A stretch of 36,755 bases of DNA, taken from Candidatus Uhrbacteria bacterium. Lineage in GTDB: Bacteria; Patescibacteriota; Patescibacteriia; 2-12-FULL-60-25. The translations under genes and the position numbers were made by a program. The notes beneath the pieces were generated by a model. That model was not told the DNA's origin and did not search any database. It saw nothing but the letters and a program-made list of their open reading frames with translations. The stretch covers positions 1 to 36,755 of the forward strand of contig SICT01000002.1 of the NCBI GenBank assembly GCA_009691315.1. Direction: 5' to 3'. This document shows, one piece after another, positions 7,965-14,421 of the stretch. The first letter of the stretch is position 1. Each line of letters starts with the position of its first letter.

Positions 7965-8816
7965 ATGAAAAGATCTTACTTTTTTGCTTCAGGCATCTGT
8001 CTTTTGATTGTTTTAGGAGGTGCTTGGTTTGTTCGCGCTTCGATTCGTGATTTGGTGTATCAGACCAGCCAGCCCGTGCTTCCGCCACCTATTGCCTATC
8101 AGGCAACAAGTACTGATGCATTCATGCGTGTGCCTACGTCGACCGGTAGGGGCGAACCTATGCGTTCGCCCTCCGACCGAGGACAGGCGATAAAACCAGG
8201 GCAGACGCATGGGTCTGCCCCTACGACAACAAAAAAATTTCCCTCGCAAGTCAACCTCGCGATTCCATTCCTGTTGCAAGCGCCAACGCACAAATGGATC
8301 CAGCCGTATGAAGATGCCTGTGAAGAAGCGTCAGCCATCATGGTTGATGCGTATTATCGGGGACGCACGGAAAAGTATGGCGAGCAAGAAGGGGACAAAG
8401 TCATTCTGGATCTTATTGCTTATGAAAACGGTTTATTCGGTAAGTATGAATCAACGAGTGCGACTGAAACGGCTCGTTTAATCGAAAATTATTTTCCCAA
8501 TCGTCGTGTCACGGTTCACGCACCAACCAGCACACAAGAGATCAAGCAATTAGTGGCACAAAATATTCCGGTTATCGTGCCCTTGTATGGCAAGGCCCTG
8601 AATAATCCGTATTTTCGTAATGGTGGGCCGATTTACCATATGCTTGTGGTGAAAGGCTATTTGCCAGACGGACGTTTCATCACCAATGATCCAGGGATTG
8701 GTCGTGGAGCTGACTATATTTATGCGGCTGATGTATTATGGGAAGCGATGCATGATTGGAATGAGGGAGATGTGTTGAATGGTAAACCGATGATTCTGAT
8801 TGTGCGTCCGAAATAA
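7965..8816 (+). CDS. Membrane-anchored C39-like cysteine peptidase domain protein
   Basis: About 283 residues. Residues 5-25 form an N-terminal membrane anchor or signal segment, followed by a low-complexity linker and, from about residue 95, a domain of the peptidase C39-like type (Peptidase_C39_2). The likely catalytic Cys is in YEDACEEASAIM, and the His/Asp part is in YHMLVVKGYLPDGRFITNDP. It probably acts outside the membrane on peptides; the substrate is unknown. A TTG at 7938 would overlap the cyclophilin gene by 11 bases; the ATG at 7965 puts the hydrophobic segment at the N-terminus and is preferred. The linker (residues about 61-87) is encoded by a palindromic repeat doublet read in frame (8146-8224), so part of the protein seems to have arisen from a repetitive element. 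Confidence 0.8.
   Translation: MKRSYFFASGICLLIVLGGAWFVRASIRDLVYQTSQPVLPPPIAYQATSTDAFMRVPTSTGRGEPMRSPSDRGQAIKPGQTHGSAPTTTKKFPSQVNLAIPFLLQAPTHKWIQPYEDACEEASAIMVDAYYRGRTEKYGEQEGDKVILDLIAYENGLFGKYESTSATETARLIENYFPNRRVTVHAPTSTQEIKQLVAQNIPVIVPLYGKALNNPYFRNGGPIYHMLVVKGYLPDGRFITNDPGIGRGADYIYAADVLWEAMHDWNEGDVLNGKPMILIVRPK
8146..8224. repeat. REP doublet (BIME-like) inserted in frame inside a coding sequence
   Basis: Two hairpins, GGGCGAAC/GTTCGCCC (8150-8157, 8164-8171) and GGGCAGAC/GTCTGCCC (8199-8206, 8213-8220), lie within an outer inverted repeat GTAGGGGC (8146-8153) / GCCCCTAC (8217-8224). This is the layout of a paired repetitive extragenic palindrome, but here it lies in the linker of the C39-like peptidase and the reading frame stays open through it. 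Confidence 0.75.
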
Positions 8817-8830
8817 TAAATAGAATTATT

Positions 8831-9991
8831 ATGACAAAGAAGCATAAGCCGCCTCATTCCCGAATATTTTTGTTATTCGGTTTTGTGGTTGTGTTGGTGG
8901 GTGGACTGTTGCTGATTTGGAATGAGATAGGAGATTTACGATTGAAATCAATGCCGACACTTTCGCCGATCGCTCCCCTTAAAGATGAGCCACCCTCTGA
9001 GATCAAAAAATCAAAGCAAGCCTGTCAGTCTGCATATGGGTATTGGATTGATTGCGGAAGCCCATGTCATGGAAAAGGGAGGGACGTCGTGTGTGCTCAA
9101 GTGTGTGAGTCACAATGTTTGTGTGGAGGGTTAGCTGGTTGGCAGTGCCCAGCCGCAACCGTGTGTACAGATTGGGATCCAAGTCAGGCCGCACCAGATG
9201 CGGTTGGTGTTTGTCGGCCTCGAACAGAAATTATTTCTGTTCCAACTCCAGTTCTTTTACCCGTACCGCAGGGCATGATTTGTGATGAAACCCACTCAAT
9301 TTGCGTCGATCAGTCTTATGAAAATAAATTAATGACCAATCCCGTGGTTGTGACCGGTACGGCTCGCGCGTTTGAACAGCAATTTTCTTGGGCGATGGAA
9401 GATGGAAATGGGAAAGTCATAAAACAGGGAAATATCATGACGCATGGCCCGGATATGGCCACTGCCAATCCATTTACTTTACGAACATTTTTGACCAGCG
9501 TTCCAAAAACTACCACAGGGACACTTGTTTTATTGGAATTTTCTCCACGCGATGGCAGTCCGATTCATGTTTTGCGCATTCCCATTCGATTTCCATCTGA
9601 TACGACCACCGTAAAACTCATGGTGCCGGAAGATTGGGCGGCGTGGGTAAAAGCGGTGCAAGCAGATATTGACGCAGGAGATGTGAAGCCTCACGATCAA
9701 ACACCTGCTATTCTATTTCATTTAGAAAGTATCGTTATTCCAAAAACGATTGTGCCGGCCGAAGCAACGCTTGAAACCGTGCTTGATTGGTTGCGTAAGA
9801 AAACGGGCAAAGACCAGGAATTGGATGTGAAAAGTTTTAAGGTTAAACAGGGGATCGCTTACGTTGTCTTGGCTTGGGATCAAGATCGTTCCGCAGATCT
9901 TTTTGCTTTGACAGCCGTCTATCCCGTCATTCAGAAAACTTTAGTTCAATTTTCTAGCATTGTGAAAGTGTTGCATCAGGAAAATCTATAA
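8831..9991 (+). CDS. Membrane-anchored protein with Cys-rich segment, Gmad2 Ig-like domain and possible GerMN-like C-terminus
   Basis: A 386-residue exported protein. Residues about 10-30 are a single membrane segment. Residues about 60-115 hold 10 or more cysteines (for example CGSPCHGKG and CESQCLCGG), resembling small disulfide-rich extracellular modules. Residues about 150-260 match the Gmad2 immunoglobulin-like pattern (NPVVVTGTARAFEQQFSW, then LLEFSPRDGSPIHVLRIPI). The last 110 residues, with LETVLDWLRKKTG and KVKQGIAYVVL, are GerMN-like; that part is uncertain. Such proteins occur on Patescibacteria and Firmicutes cell surfaces, with no known enzymatic role. It starts 14 bases after the C39-like gene, and the next gene starts 2 bases after its stop, so all are probably one operon. 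Confidence 0.7.
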   Translation: MTKKHKPPHSRIFLLFGFVVVLVGGLLLIWNEIGDLRLKSMPTLSPIAPLKDEPPSEIKKSKQACQSAYGYWIDCGSPCHGKGRDVVCAQVCESQCLCGGLAGWQCPAATVCTDWDPSQAAPDAVGVCRPRTEIISVPTPVLLPVPQGMICDETHSICVDQSYENKLMTNPVVVTGTARAFEQQFSWAMEDGNGKVIKQGNIMTHGPDMATANPFTLRTFLTSVPKTTTGTLVLLEFSPRDGSPIHVLRIPIRFPSDTTTVKLMVPEDWAAWVKAVQADIDAGDVKPHDQTPAILFHLESIVIPKTIVPAEATLETVLDWLRKKTGKDQELDVKSFKVKQGIAYVVLAWDQDRSADLFALTAVYPVIQKTLVQFSSIVKVLHQENL

Positions 9992-9993
9992 GT

Positions 9994-10422
9994 ATGATTT
10001 TGATTGCCGGATATGCAGGGCTTGCCGCAGGAGTCATTCTGCTTTTCTTAGCGCATGTGGCTCCGCGTTTTGGTGCCGGAAATTTTATTCGTGAGATAGA
10101 TCAGCCAACCGCATTTGGTCGTAAGATTTCACACCGCGAAGCGCATTTGATTGGCATTTTGATTCATCTCCTCGTATCATTATTTGCCGGTCTTGTCTTT
10201 GCCTGGCTGGTCGATCAGAGGTTGGTGAGCGGATTCCATTTTCTGCCCGTGCTTGGCTGGTCTGTCATTCTGACGTTCGTTTTTGGTTTGATCATCATGC
10301 CGCTGGAAGGGCATGGGATATTTGGTGTGAAGCACGACGCCTGGTTTCCCGTTGATCTTTTTCTCACCAGCATTTTGTGGGGGCTGATCTTTTTTGCCTT
10401 GATGAGAGTGTGGGGAGTGTAA
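9994..10422 (+). CDS. Small integral membrane protein, family not recognised
   Basis: A 142-residue hydrophobic protein with four likely membrane helices, at about residues 3-25, 48-70, 82-103 and 118-139. A hydrophilic segment between helices 1 and 2 contains IDQPTAFGRKISHREAH, and a loop PLEGHGIFGVKHDAW carries His/Asp residues. No known family is recognised. It begins 2 bases after the Gmad2 protein gene, so translation is probably coupled, and it ends the exported-protein operon just upstream of tRNA-Gly. A role in the envelope is only guilt by association. Confidence 0.7.
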   Translation: MILIAGYAGLAAGVILLFLAHVAPRFGAGNFIREIDQPTAFGRKISHREAHLIGILIHLLVSLFAGLVFAWLVDQRLVSGFHFLPVLGWSVILTFVFGLIIMPLEGHGIFGVKHDAWFPVDLFLTSILWGLIFFALMRVWGV

Positions 10423-10436
10423 AATCTGATCAAGGC

Positions 10437-10465
10437 TTGATACAAGAAGATCATTCATATATGAT
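10437..10465 (+). promoter_or_regulatory. Promoter of tRNA-Gly
   Basis: TTGATA (10437-10442), a 17-base spacer, and TATGAT (10460-10465). The -10 box ends 10 bases before the mature tRNA, so the primary transcript has little or no leader. Confidence 0.7.
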
Positions 10466-10475
10466 CCTGACGTTT

Positions 10476-10550
10476 GCGGGTATCGTATAGTGGCTATTAT
10501 GCTAGCCTTCCAAGCTGGAGAGGCGGGTTCAATTCCCGCTACCCGCTCCA
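10476..10550 (+). tRNA. tRNA-Gly (anticodon TCC)
   Basis: Acceptor GCGGGTA pairs exactly with TACCCGC; the anticodon arm is CTAGC-CTTCCAA-GCTGG with anticodon TCC at 10509-10511; the T arm is GCGGG-TTCAATT-CCCGC. The discriminator is T and CCA is encoded. The D stem is short (GTA/TAT with a G-U pair). Confidence 0.95.
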
Positions 10551-10591
10551 AAAAGAAAAACGCCTCGAATTGTTTAGGCGTTTTTCTTTTT
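10551..10591 (+). terminator. Intrinsic terminator after tRNA-Gly
   Basis: AAAAGAAAAACGCCT (10551-10565) pairs perfectly with AGGCGTTTTTCTTTT (10576-10590), giving a GC-rich upper stem followed by T-rich sequence. Confidence 0.9.
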
Positions 10592-10628
10592 GGAGCGAGG
10601 CTCGCCCCTTGCAGGGGCGGCCCGCTCT
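10592..10628. repeat. REP-like palindrome
   Basis: Inner hairpin GCCCC-TTGCA-GGGGC (10604-10618) inside an outer GAGCG/CGCTC pair (10593-10597, 10623-10627). Together with the doublet at 8146 it shows that GGGGC/GCCCC-cored palindromes are dispersed in this genome. Confidence 0.55.
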
Positions 10629-10661
10629 ACAAAAAAAGTTACCGAAGGTATCATAGGTATC

Positions 10662-10910
10662 ATGTTCTTCACCTATATTCTTTTGAGTCTGAAAGACAAC
10701 CGAACCTATGTGGGATACACTAATGACTTAGAAGAAAGACTCGCTCGTCACAACTCCGGTCAAGTCACGGCAACGCAAAATCGTCGACCGTTAAAAGTTT
10801 TCTTTCATGAAGAGTGGCCAACGATGGAAGAAGCGAAAAAACGAGAGCTGTATTGGAAGAGCGGGGCGGGAAGAAGAAAGTTGAAAAAGATGTTTGAGGA
10901 AAAAATTTAG
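10662..10910 (+). CDS. GIY-YIG domain protein, UPF0213-like
   Basis: An 82-residue single-domain GIY-YIG nuclease-fold protein. FTYILLSLKDNRTYVGYTNDLEERLARHNSG holds the GIY (here TYI) and YIG (YVG) elements and the conserved Arg, and the downstream Glu lies in EEAKKRELYWKSG. UPF0213/YhbQ-like proteins are small stand-alone members whose role, presumably DNA or RNA cleavage, is not established. An upstream start would read through the palindrome at 10592; the ATG at 10662 begins directly at the domain and is preferred. It sits alone between tRNA-Gly and the nucleotidyltransferase gene. Confidence 0.88.
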   Translation: MFFTYILLSLKDNRTYVGYTNDLEERLARHNSGQVTATQNRRPLKVFFHEEWPTMEEAKKRELYWKSGAGRRKLKKMFEEKI

Positions 10911-10980
10911 GGCCTCGTAGAGCTTTCAAGTCTGGGGTACTATCTTTAAAGGCATCTGAAATACAAACACAATTTCTGTT

Positions 10981-11484
10981 ATGAACAAGCAAGCACCTCG
11001 CGAAGCATTACAATGGATCACTGATATCCTCCTTCAACACAAGATCCCTTTTCAGATCACGGGCGGATTGGCTGGTATCGTGTATGGTTCGGGTCGTTCG
11101 TTGAACGATATTGATATCGATGTACCAGAAGATCGAATGCAAGAGATTGTTTCTGACGTGAAAAAGTACATTGAATTTGGCCCAGAAAGGTACAAGGATG
11201 AAAATTGGGATCTCATGGTTCTCACGCTGAATTACAAGGGTCAGAGTATCGACCTCGGAGGAACAGATACGACAAAGACTTTTGATAAAAATCATAAACA
11301 ATGGTTTCTCGCTCCATGCAATTTATCTTCCGCACAAATTCATGATGTTCTCGGCACACCTCTTCCTGTTGTACATCCAAAGGATTACATCATCTACAAA
11401 AGGAGTCTCAATAGGACTATACATGGGGAAGCTATTGATCAAATTGATGCTGTTGCTGCAGAAAACTTTCTACGATCCCAATAG
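10981..11484 (+). CDS. Nucleotidyltransferase-fold protein
   Basis: A 167-residue protein with the nucleotidyltransferase signature GGLAGIVYGSGRSLNDIDIDV (positions about 27-47): the GG...GS core followed by DIDID, whose Asp residues bind metal, and a third candidate Asp in SIDLGG. It resembles stand-alone AbiEii/MNT-like and aminoglycoside-nucleotidyltransferase-like proteins that transfer an NMP to an acceptor. The C-terminal PVVHPKDYIIYKRSL fits the usual ...DLI..K helix of such proteins. It is monocistronic, with no Shine-Dalgarno site and a terminator at 11573. No HEPN or other partner is adjacent. Substrate unknown. Another protein of the same broad fold is at 33363. Confidence 0.75.
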   Translation: MNKQAPREALQWITDILLQHKIPFQITGGLAGIVYGSGRSLNDIDIDVPEDRMQEIVSDVKKYIEFGPERYKDENWDLMVLTLNYKGQSIDLGGTDTTKTFDKNHKQWFLAPCNLSSAQIHDVLGTPLPVVHPKDYIIYKRSLNRTIHGEAIDQIDAVAAENFLRSQ

Positions 11485-11572
11485 TTTCCTGTCTAGATTT
11501 TAGAATGGTAAATAGAGAGGATTGCTCTCCTTCAAGAAAAAGGTTCGAAATTCGTCCCGGGTGGTGCTCCAT

Positions 11573-11604
11573 AAAAAAGCTCTCATTGTTATGAGGGTTT
11601 TTTT
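11573..11604 (+). terminator. Intrinsic terminator downstream of the nucleotidyltransferase gene
   Basis: The stem CTCTCAT / ATGAGGG (with a T-G pair, loop TGTT) is flanked by an A-run on the left and seven Ts on the right. Confidence 0.75.
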
Positions 11605-11630
11605 ATGGAATGAGACTCCGATCAAGTCTC

Positions 11631-11687
11631 TTGACGTTTATCTTGTCGTTTTTCGCCATTTCCTTTAATTTGAATAGTGGACTATTC
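11631..11687 (+). promoter_or_regulatory. Possible -35 box and perfect inverted repeat upstream of the 11703 gene
   Basis: TTGACG (11631-11636) is a plausible -35 box, although no good -10 box is seen 17 bases on. GAATAGT-GG-ACTATTC (11672-11687) is a perfect 7-bp inverted repeat ending 4 bases before the ribosome site. It could be a repressor operator or an mRNA hairpin that affects translation. Confidence 0.4.
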
Positions 11688-11702
11688 GTTCAGGAGGCGC
11701 CC

Positions 11703-12050
11703 ATGTCGTTGCCCACCCCGATCGTGTTCAGCCCAGGTTTCAGTTTGCGCTTTCACGCGCTCGCCAACTTGGTCATCGTGAGCCTGGTCATTCTCGGCCA
11801 GTTCATCACATTCACGCCGCATGTGATCATCTCGCCGCCGCCGTCCAATCAGGCTCGGCTCTGTATGCCGCCGTATGCCACGGGGATCGTGCAGATTTCA
11901 AGTGAGCCGCTGGTGTTCACCCTATGCGAGTCGGTCTGTCCCACCACCTGTGTGCGGACGATCGCCCGATATTCGTCTGGTACCAGTACGGGTTCAGGTT
12001 CGGCTGCAGCACTCTGGTTCTGGCCATCCGTTCGCCCAGGGAACGCTTAA
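11703..12050 (+). CDS. Small orphan protein, N-terminal part of a probably frameshifted gene
   Basis: The ATG follows a strong ribosome site (CAGGAGG, 11691-11697). The 115-residue product has one likely membrane helix (residues about 20-40, LANLVIVSLVILGQF) and then a Pro-rich stretch. Third codon positions are rich in G/C as far as about 11940. After that this frame turns into Ser/Gly-rich low-quality sequence and stops at 12050, while the frame of 11924-12145 takes on the same codon bias and gives a convincing C-terminus ending just before a terminator. A -1 shift around 11925-11960 would join them into one protein of about 147 residues. This is either a broken gene, a sequencing error, or programmed frameshifting. 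No family is recognised. Confidence 0.5.
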   Translation: MSLPTPIVFSPGFSLRFHALANLVIVSLVILGQFITFTPHVIISPPPSNQARLCMPPYATGIVQISSEPLVFTLCESVCPTTCVRTIARYSSGTSTGSGSAAALWFWPSVRPGNA

Positions 12051-12145
12051 TGGAAGCGATCATCGATGGCCGCTCGCTTCAGATCGAGGACTGGTGGGAT
12101 GATCCCGCCATCCTGCCTGAAGGTCCACACATCTGTCTGCACTGA
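11924..12145 (+). CDS. Probable C-terminal part of the frameshifted orphan gene
   Basis: From about 11950 this frame encodes CADDRPIFVWYQYGFRFG, later IDGRSLQIEDWWDD, with strongly G/C-ending codons like the start of the 11703 frame. There is no ribosome site before the ATG at 11924, so independent translation is unlikely. It ends 32 bases before the terminator at 12178, consistent with being the true 3' end of the unit. Function unknown. Confidence 0.4.
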   Translation: MRVGLSHHLCADDRPIFVWYQYGFRFGCSTLVLAIRSPRERLMEAIIDGRSLQIEDWWDDPAILPEGPHICLH

Positions 12146-12177
12146 TTCTCCTCGTTGTTCTTTTCTCTCGCCCTCGA

Positions 12178-12223
12178 CCTTCGCCATTCGCCAACCGGCG
12201 AAGGCGGATCGGGGATTTTTTTT
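12178..12223 (+). terminator. Intrinsic terminator of the 11703-12145 unit
   Basis: CCTTCGCC (12178-12185) pairs with GGCGAAGG (12197-12204); eight Ts follow at 12216-12223. The nested TTCGCC-AACC-GGCGAA is an alternative fold. It lies at the 3' edge of the convergent MazG gene. Confidence 0.7.
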
Positions 12224-12551
12224 ATCTATTATCTCCGCTTCCAGAAAGTTTCCCTCGCTCCATTCTGGAAAATAATTTTTCTAAATTCACGTTGGCAATT
12301 TCATCAAGCGATAATCCAAGTTCAGTTGCAATTTGCGCCACATACCACAACACATCTCCCAATTCTTTTTTAATTTCCATTTTCTTTTCTTCTGTCACCA
12401 CTCCATGATCATCGCGCAAAGTCTTTTTAATTTTATCAGCCACCTCGCCAGCTTCACCGGCTAGACCTAAAACTGGGTACACGAAATTTTTTCCAAGGTC
12501 TGGATAGATTGCTGTTTTACGGGACTGAGACTGATAATCATTGAATGTCAT
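12222..12551 (-). CDS. MazG-like nucleotide pyrophosphohydrolase
   Basis: A 109-residue all-alpha NTP-PPase of the MazG-like superfamily. LAGEAGEVADKIKK (residues about 29-42) supplies the ExxE metal ligands, and KKELGDVLWYVAQIA (about 62-76) supplies the second ExxD pair. Such enzymes hydrolyse non-canonical or excess (d)NTPs to NMP and pyrophosphate, cleaning the nucleotide pool. It is a stand-alone gene lacking a Shine-Dalgarno site, convergent with the orphan module on its left and divergent from tRNA-Pro. Family call is firm; substrate unknown. Confidence 0.92.
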   Translation of the reverse strand: MTFNDYQSQSRKTAIYPDLGKNFVYPVLGLAGEAGEVADKIKKTLRDDHGVVTEEKKMEIKKELGDVLWYVAQIATELGLSLDEIANVNLEKLFSRMERGKLSGSGDNR

Positions 12552-12615
12552 AGTTCATGAATCATGAAACATGGATCATAAAACGTCAAACAAAAAAGAG
12601 AAAACAGGGTAGGCC

Positions 12616-12644
12616 TTGGCATCCCAATCGTTTTCCATTAGGAT
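12616..12644 (+). promoter_or_regulatory. Promoter of tRNA-Pro
   Basis: TTGGCA (12616-12621), a 17-base spacer, and TAGGAT (12639-12644), with the tRNA starting 10 bases later. Confidence 0.65.
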
Positions 12645-12654
12645 GTGGGGACTT

Positions 12655-12731
12655 CGGGGTGTAGCTCAGTTGGCTAGAGCATCTGCTTTGGGAGCAGAGG
12701 GTCGCAGGTTCGAGCCCTGTCACCCCGACCA
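12655..12731 (+). tRNA. tRNA-Pro (anticodon TGG)
   Basis: Acceptor CGGGGTG pairs with CACCCCG; the anticodon arm is TCTGC-TTTGGGA-GCAGA with TGG at 12689-12691; the T loop is TTCGAGC. CCA is encoded at 12729-12731. Confidence 0.96.
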
Positions 12732-12734
12732 CGT

Positions 12735-12764
12735 AAAAACCACGCTTTTATAGCGGGGTTTTTT
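12735..12764 (+). terminator. Intrinsic terminator after tRNA-Pro
   Basis: AAAAACC-A-CGCT and AGCG-G-GGTTTTTT form a stem directly after the CCA end. Confidence 0.8.
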
Positions 12765-12802
12765 GTTGTGGTCCACGTGGCAGGCCGCGTTTTATTTTAG
12801 GC

Positions 12803-12831
12803 TTGATGGAACGGGTTATCTGTGATATACA
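12803..12831 (+). promoter_or_regulatory. Promoter of the 12881 orphan gene
   Basis: TTGATG (12803-12808), a 17-base spacer, and TATACA (12826-12831). It rules out any start codon upstream of about 12838 for this gene. Confidence 0.7.
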
Positions 12832-12880
12832 GGGAAGGCTGTTTTTTTCTTCCCCTCGTTGTTCTCAGGAGAGATCACGA

Positions 12881-13153
12881 ATGCCTCTGCTCGATCTGCA
12901 TCCGGAAAAAGCTTCTTCCCCGTGTCATCAGGTCGCTTTGATCATGAAGATGGTCGGTGACGTGATGGTCTACTATTGTGCCCGTGTGACCTGTCAAACA
13001 GCGGTCGCACGAATCAGTCCCGACACTCATCGCGGTGAGTGGCTCGATGGGAATGATCCGGGGACCATGAGCCCGCTACGTCGCATGGTTCAGGAGGGGC
13101 CCGTTCCCAAGGCGAAGGCGGCATCCTCTCGCACCGTCTCCGCTCGCCGCTAA
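12881..13153 (+). CDS. Small orphan protein with strong ribosome site
   Basis: The 90-residue product begins at the ATG preceded by CAGGAGAG (about 12866-12873), a good Shine-Dalgarno site; in-frame ATGs further up overlap the promoter and are excluded. Residues about 17-45 are fairly hydrophobic (HQVALIMKMVGDVMVYYC) with a Cys-x4-Cys pair (CARVTC). The C-terminus is basic and Ala/Ser-rich. Codons end mostly in C or G, unlike neighbouring core genes. It forms a self-contained unit with its own promoter (12803) and terminator (13179). No family recognised and no function proposed. Confidence 0.6.
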   Translation: MPLLDLHPEKASSPCHQVALIMKMVGDVMVYYCARVTCQTAVARISPDTHRGEWLDGNDPGTMSPLRRMVQEGPVPKAKAASSRTVSARR

Positions 13154-13178
13154 CGCTTCGTACCGCACTTCTTCCTTC

Positions 13179-13202
13179 ACGCTTCTTCTGAGGCGTTTTT
13201 TT
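13179..13202 (+). terminator. Intrinsic terminator of the 12881 unit
   Basis: ACGCTTC (13179-13185) pairs with GAGGCGT (13190-13196, one T-G pair), loop TTCT, followed by seven Ts. Confidence 0.8.
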
Positions 13203-13210
13203 ATTCCGAA

Positions 13211-13247
13211 ATAACTCCCTCCAACTCCCTCTTTCCAAAAGAGGGAG
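13211..13247. repeat. REP-like element, copy 2 of the ATAACTCCCTC family
   Basis: It begins ATAACTCCCTC and holds the 10-bp hairpin CTCCCTCTTT (13225-13234) / AAAGAGGGAG (13238-13247). It is closely related to 6123-6160 in lead-in, hairpin core and size. Confidence 0.65.
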
Positions 13248-13272
13248 TGTCAGAGTACGATTCTATCTAAAT

Positions 13273-14421
13273 ATGCGCATTGCCATTGACGCTCGAATGA
13301 TGGGGCCGCTGAATACGCGGGGGATTGGGCGTTATGTAGAAGAGTTGGTGCGAGCCATGTTGATTGAAGGGCCGCAGAATCAATTTGTTCTGCTCGCGCG
13401 TGATCCAAGTACGTCTCCATTTTTAAATCATCCAAACGTTGAACATATCAAAGCGGATATTCAGTGGTACACGTTTCAAGAGCAGATCAAGATGCCTGCC
13501 CTTCTCCGTCAGGCGCGAGCGGATGTCGTTCACATTCCGCATTGGAATGTTCCGTTTTTGTATCGTGAGCCATTTTTGGTCACGATCCATGATTTACTAT
13601 TGCGCCGCCAACCATTCAGCGCAAAAATTTCTACACGTCATCCGTTTCTCGCATGGTTAAAATTTTATGCGTATCGTGGCTTGCTTCGCGATGTGGTGTC
13701 TCGCGCGAAGTTGATCCTCGTGCCCACGCAATTTGTGCGAGATGAGGTGCGTGAGTTTTATTCTGTTTCTGATGATCAACTCATGGTAACGGGTGAAGGG
13801 TTGTCTGATTTTCCGCCAGCCGATGCTTCAGGCATTCCGTCAGGAAAATTTTTGTTTTATTTGGGCAGTGCCTATCCGCATAAACGGCTTGATCTTTTGT
13901 TAGATAGTTGGACGGTACTGTCAAAATCACACCAAGATCTTCAGCTTGTGCTGGCCGGAGAAAAAGATGTGTTTATGCAGAGACACATGACGCGCGTTGA
14001 ACAGGAAAGACTTCCCCGCGTATTTTTTCCTGGCCGGCTCCCTGATAGTGAGTTACGTGGATTCTTGGAGCACGCCTCATTATTCGTTTTTCCTTCCTCG
14101 CATGAGGGCTTTGGTCTGCCACCGCTTGAGGCGTTATCATGCAATTGTCCTGTCGTTTCGAGTGATGCTCCATGTTTGCGAGAAGTTTTGCCGAAAGAAG
14201 CCGTTTTTTTCTTCCGGAATGGGGATCGAGATGATATGATACGAGCGATCGAGACGGTACTCGGTGATTTGCCGGCCGCGCGTGCTGGAGCACAAAGGGC
14301 GAGTCAGAAGGTGCGCGAGCAATGGACCTGGCAGACGGTCGCGCGCAAAACGCTTTCAGCCTACGATCAATTTTTTCATGCCAAGAAAAATGGGTTCCGT
14401 GAAAATAAAAACCGTCCGTAA
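13273..14421 (+). CDS. Glycosyltransferase, GT4 family (GT-B fold)
   Basis: A 382-residue cytoplasmic or membrane-associated sugar transferase using a nucleotide-activated donor. The N-terminus IAIDARMMGPLNTRGIGRYV is the typical acceptor-side start of GT4 enzymes. HIPHWNVPF and VTIHDLLL follow, then the donor-side FLYLGSAYPHKRLDLLLD (here FYLGSAYPHKRLD), and the EX7E motif region SHEGFGLPPLEALSCNCPVV. It opens an envelope operon: the next gene starts inside its last 44 bases. No Shine-Dalgarno site; the ATG lies just after an AT-rich stretch (TACGATTCTATCTAA) that may hold its -10 box. The sugar and acceptor are unknown; a role in surface polysaccharide is inferred from the neighbours. Confidence 0.93.
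   Translation: MRIAIDARMMGPLNTRGIGRYVEELVRAMLIEGPQNQFVLLARDPSTSPFLNHPNVEHIKADIQWYTFQEQIKMPALLRQARADVVHIPHWNVPFLYREPFLVTIHDLLLRRQPFSAKISTRHPFLAWLKFYAYRGLLRDVVSRAKLILVPTQFVRDEVREFYSVSDDQLMVTGEGLSDFPPADASGIPSGKFLFYLGSAYPHKRLDLLLDSWTVLSKSHQDLQLVLAGEKDVFMQRHMTRVEQERLPRVFFPGRLPDSELRGFLEHASLFVFPSSHEGFGLPPLEALSCNCPVVSSDAPCLREVLPKEAVFFFRNGDRDDMIRAIETVLGDLPAARAGAQRASQKVREQWTWQTVARKTLSAYDQFFHAKKNGFRENKNRP

Noticed and set aside
11540..11570. tRNA-like 3' end (GGTTCGAAATT...GGTGGTGCTCCA)
   Set aside because: The T stem does not pair and no matching 5' acceptor or anticodon arm exists upstream; it is probably chance or a decayed fragment.
12803..12880. Longer start for the 12881 orphan gene
   Set aside because: The upstream in-frame start lies on the promoter itself; the ribosome site before 12881 decides the start.
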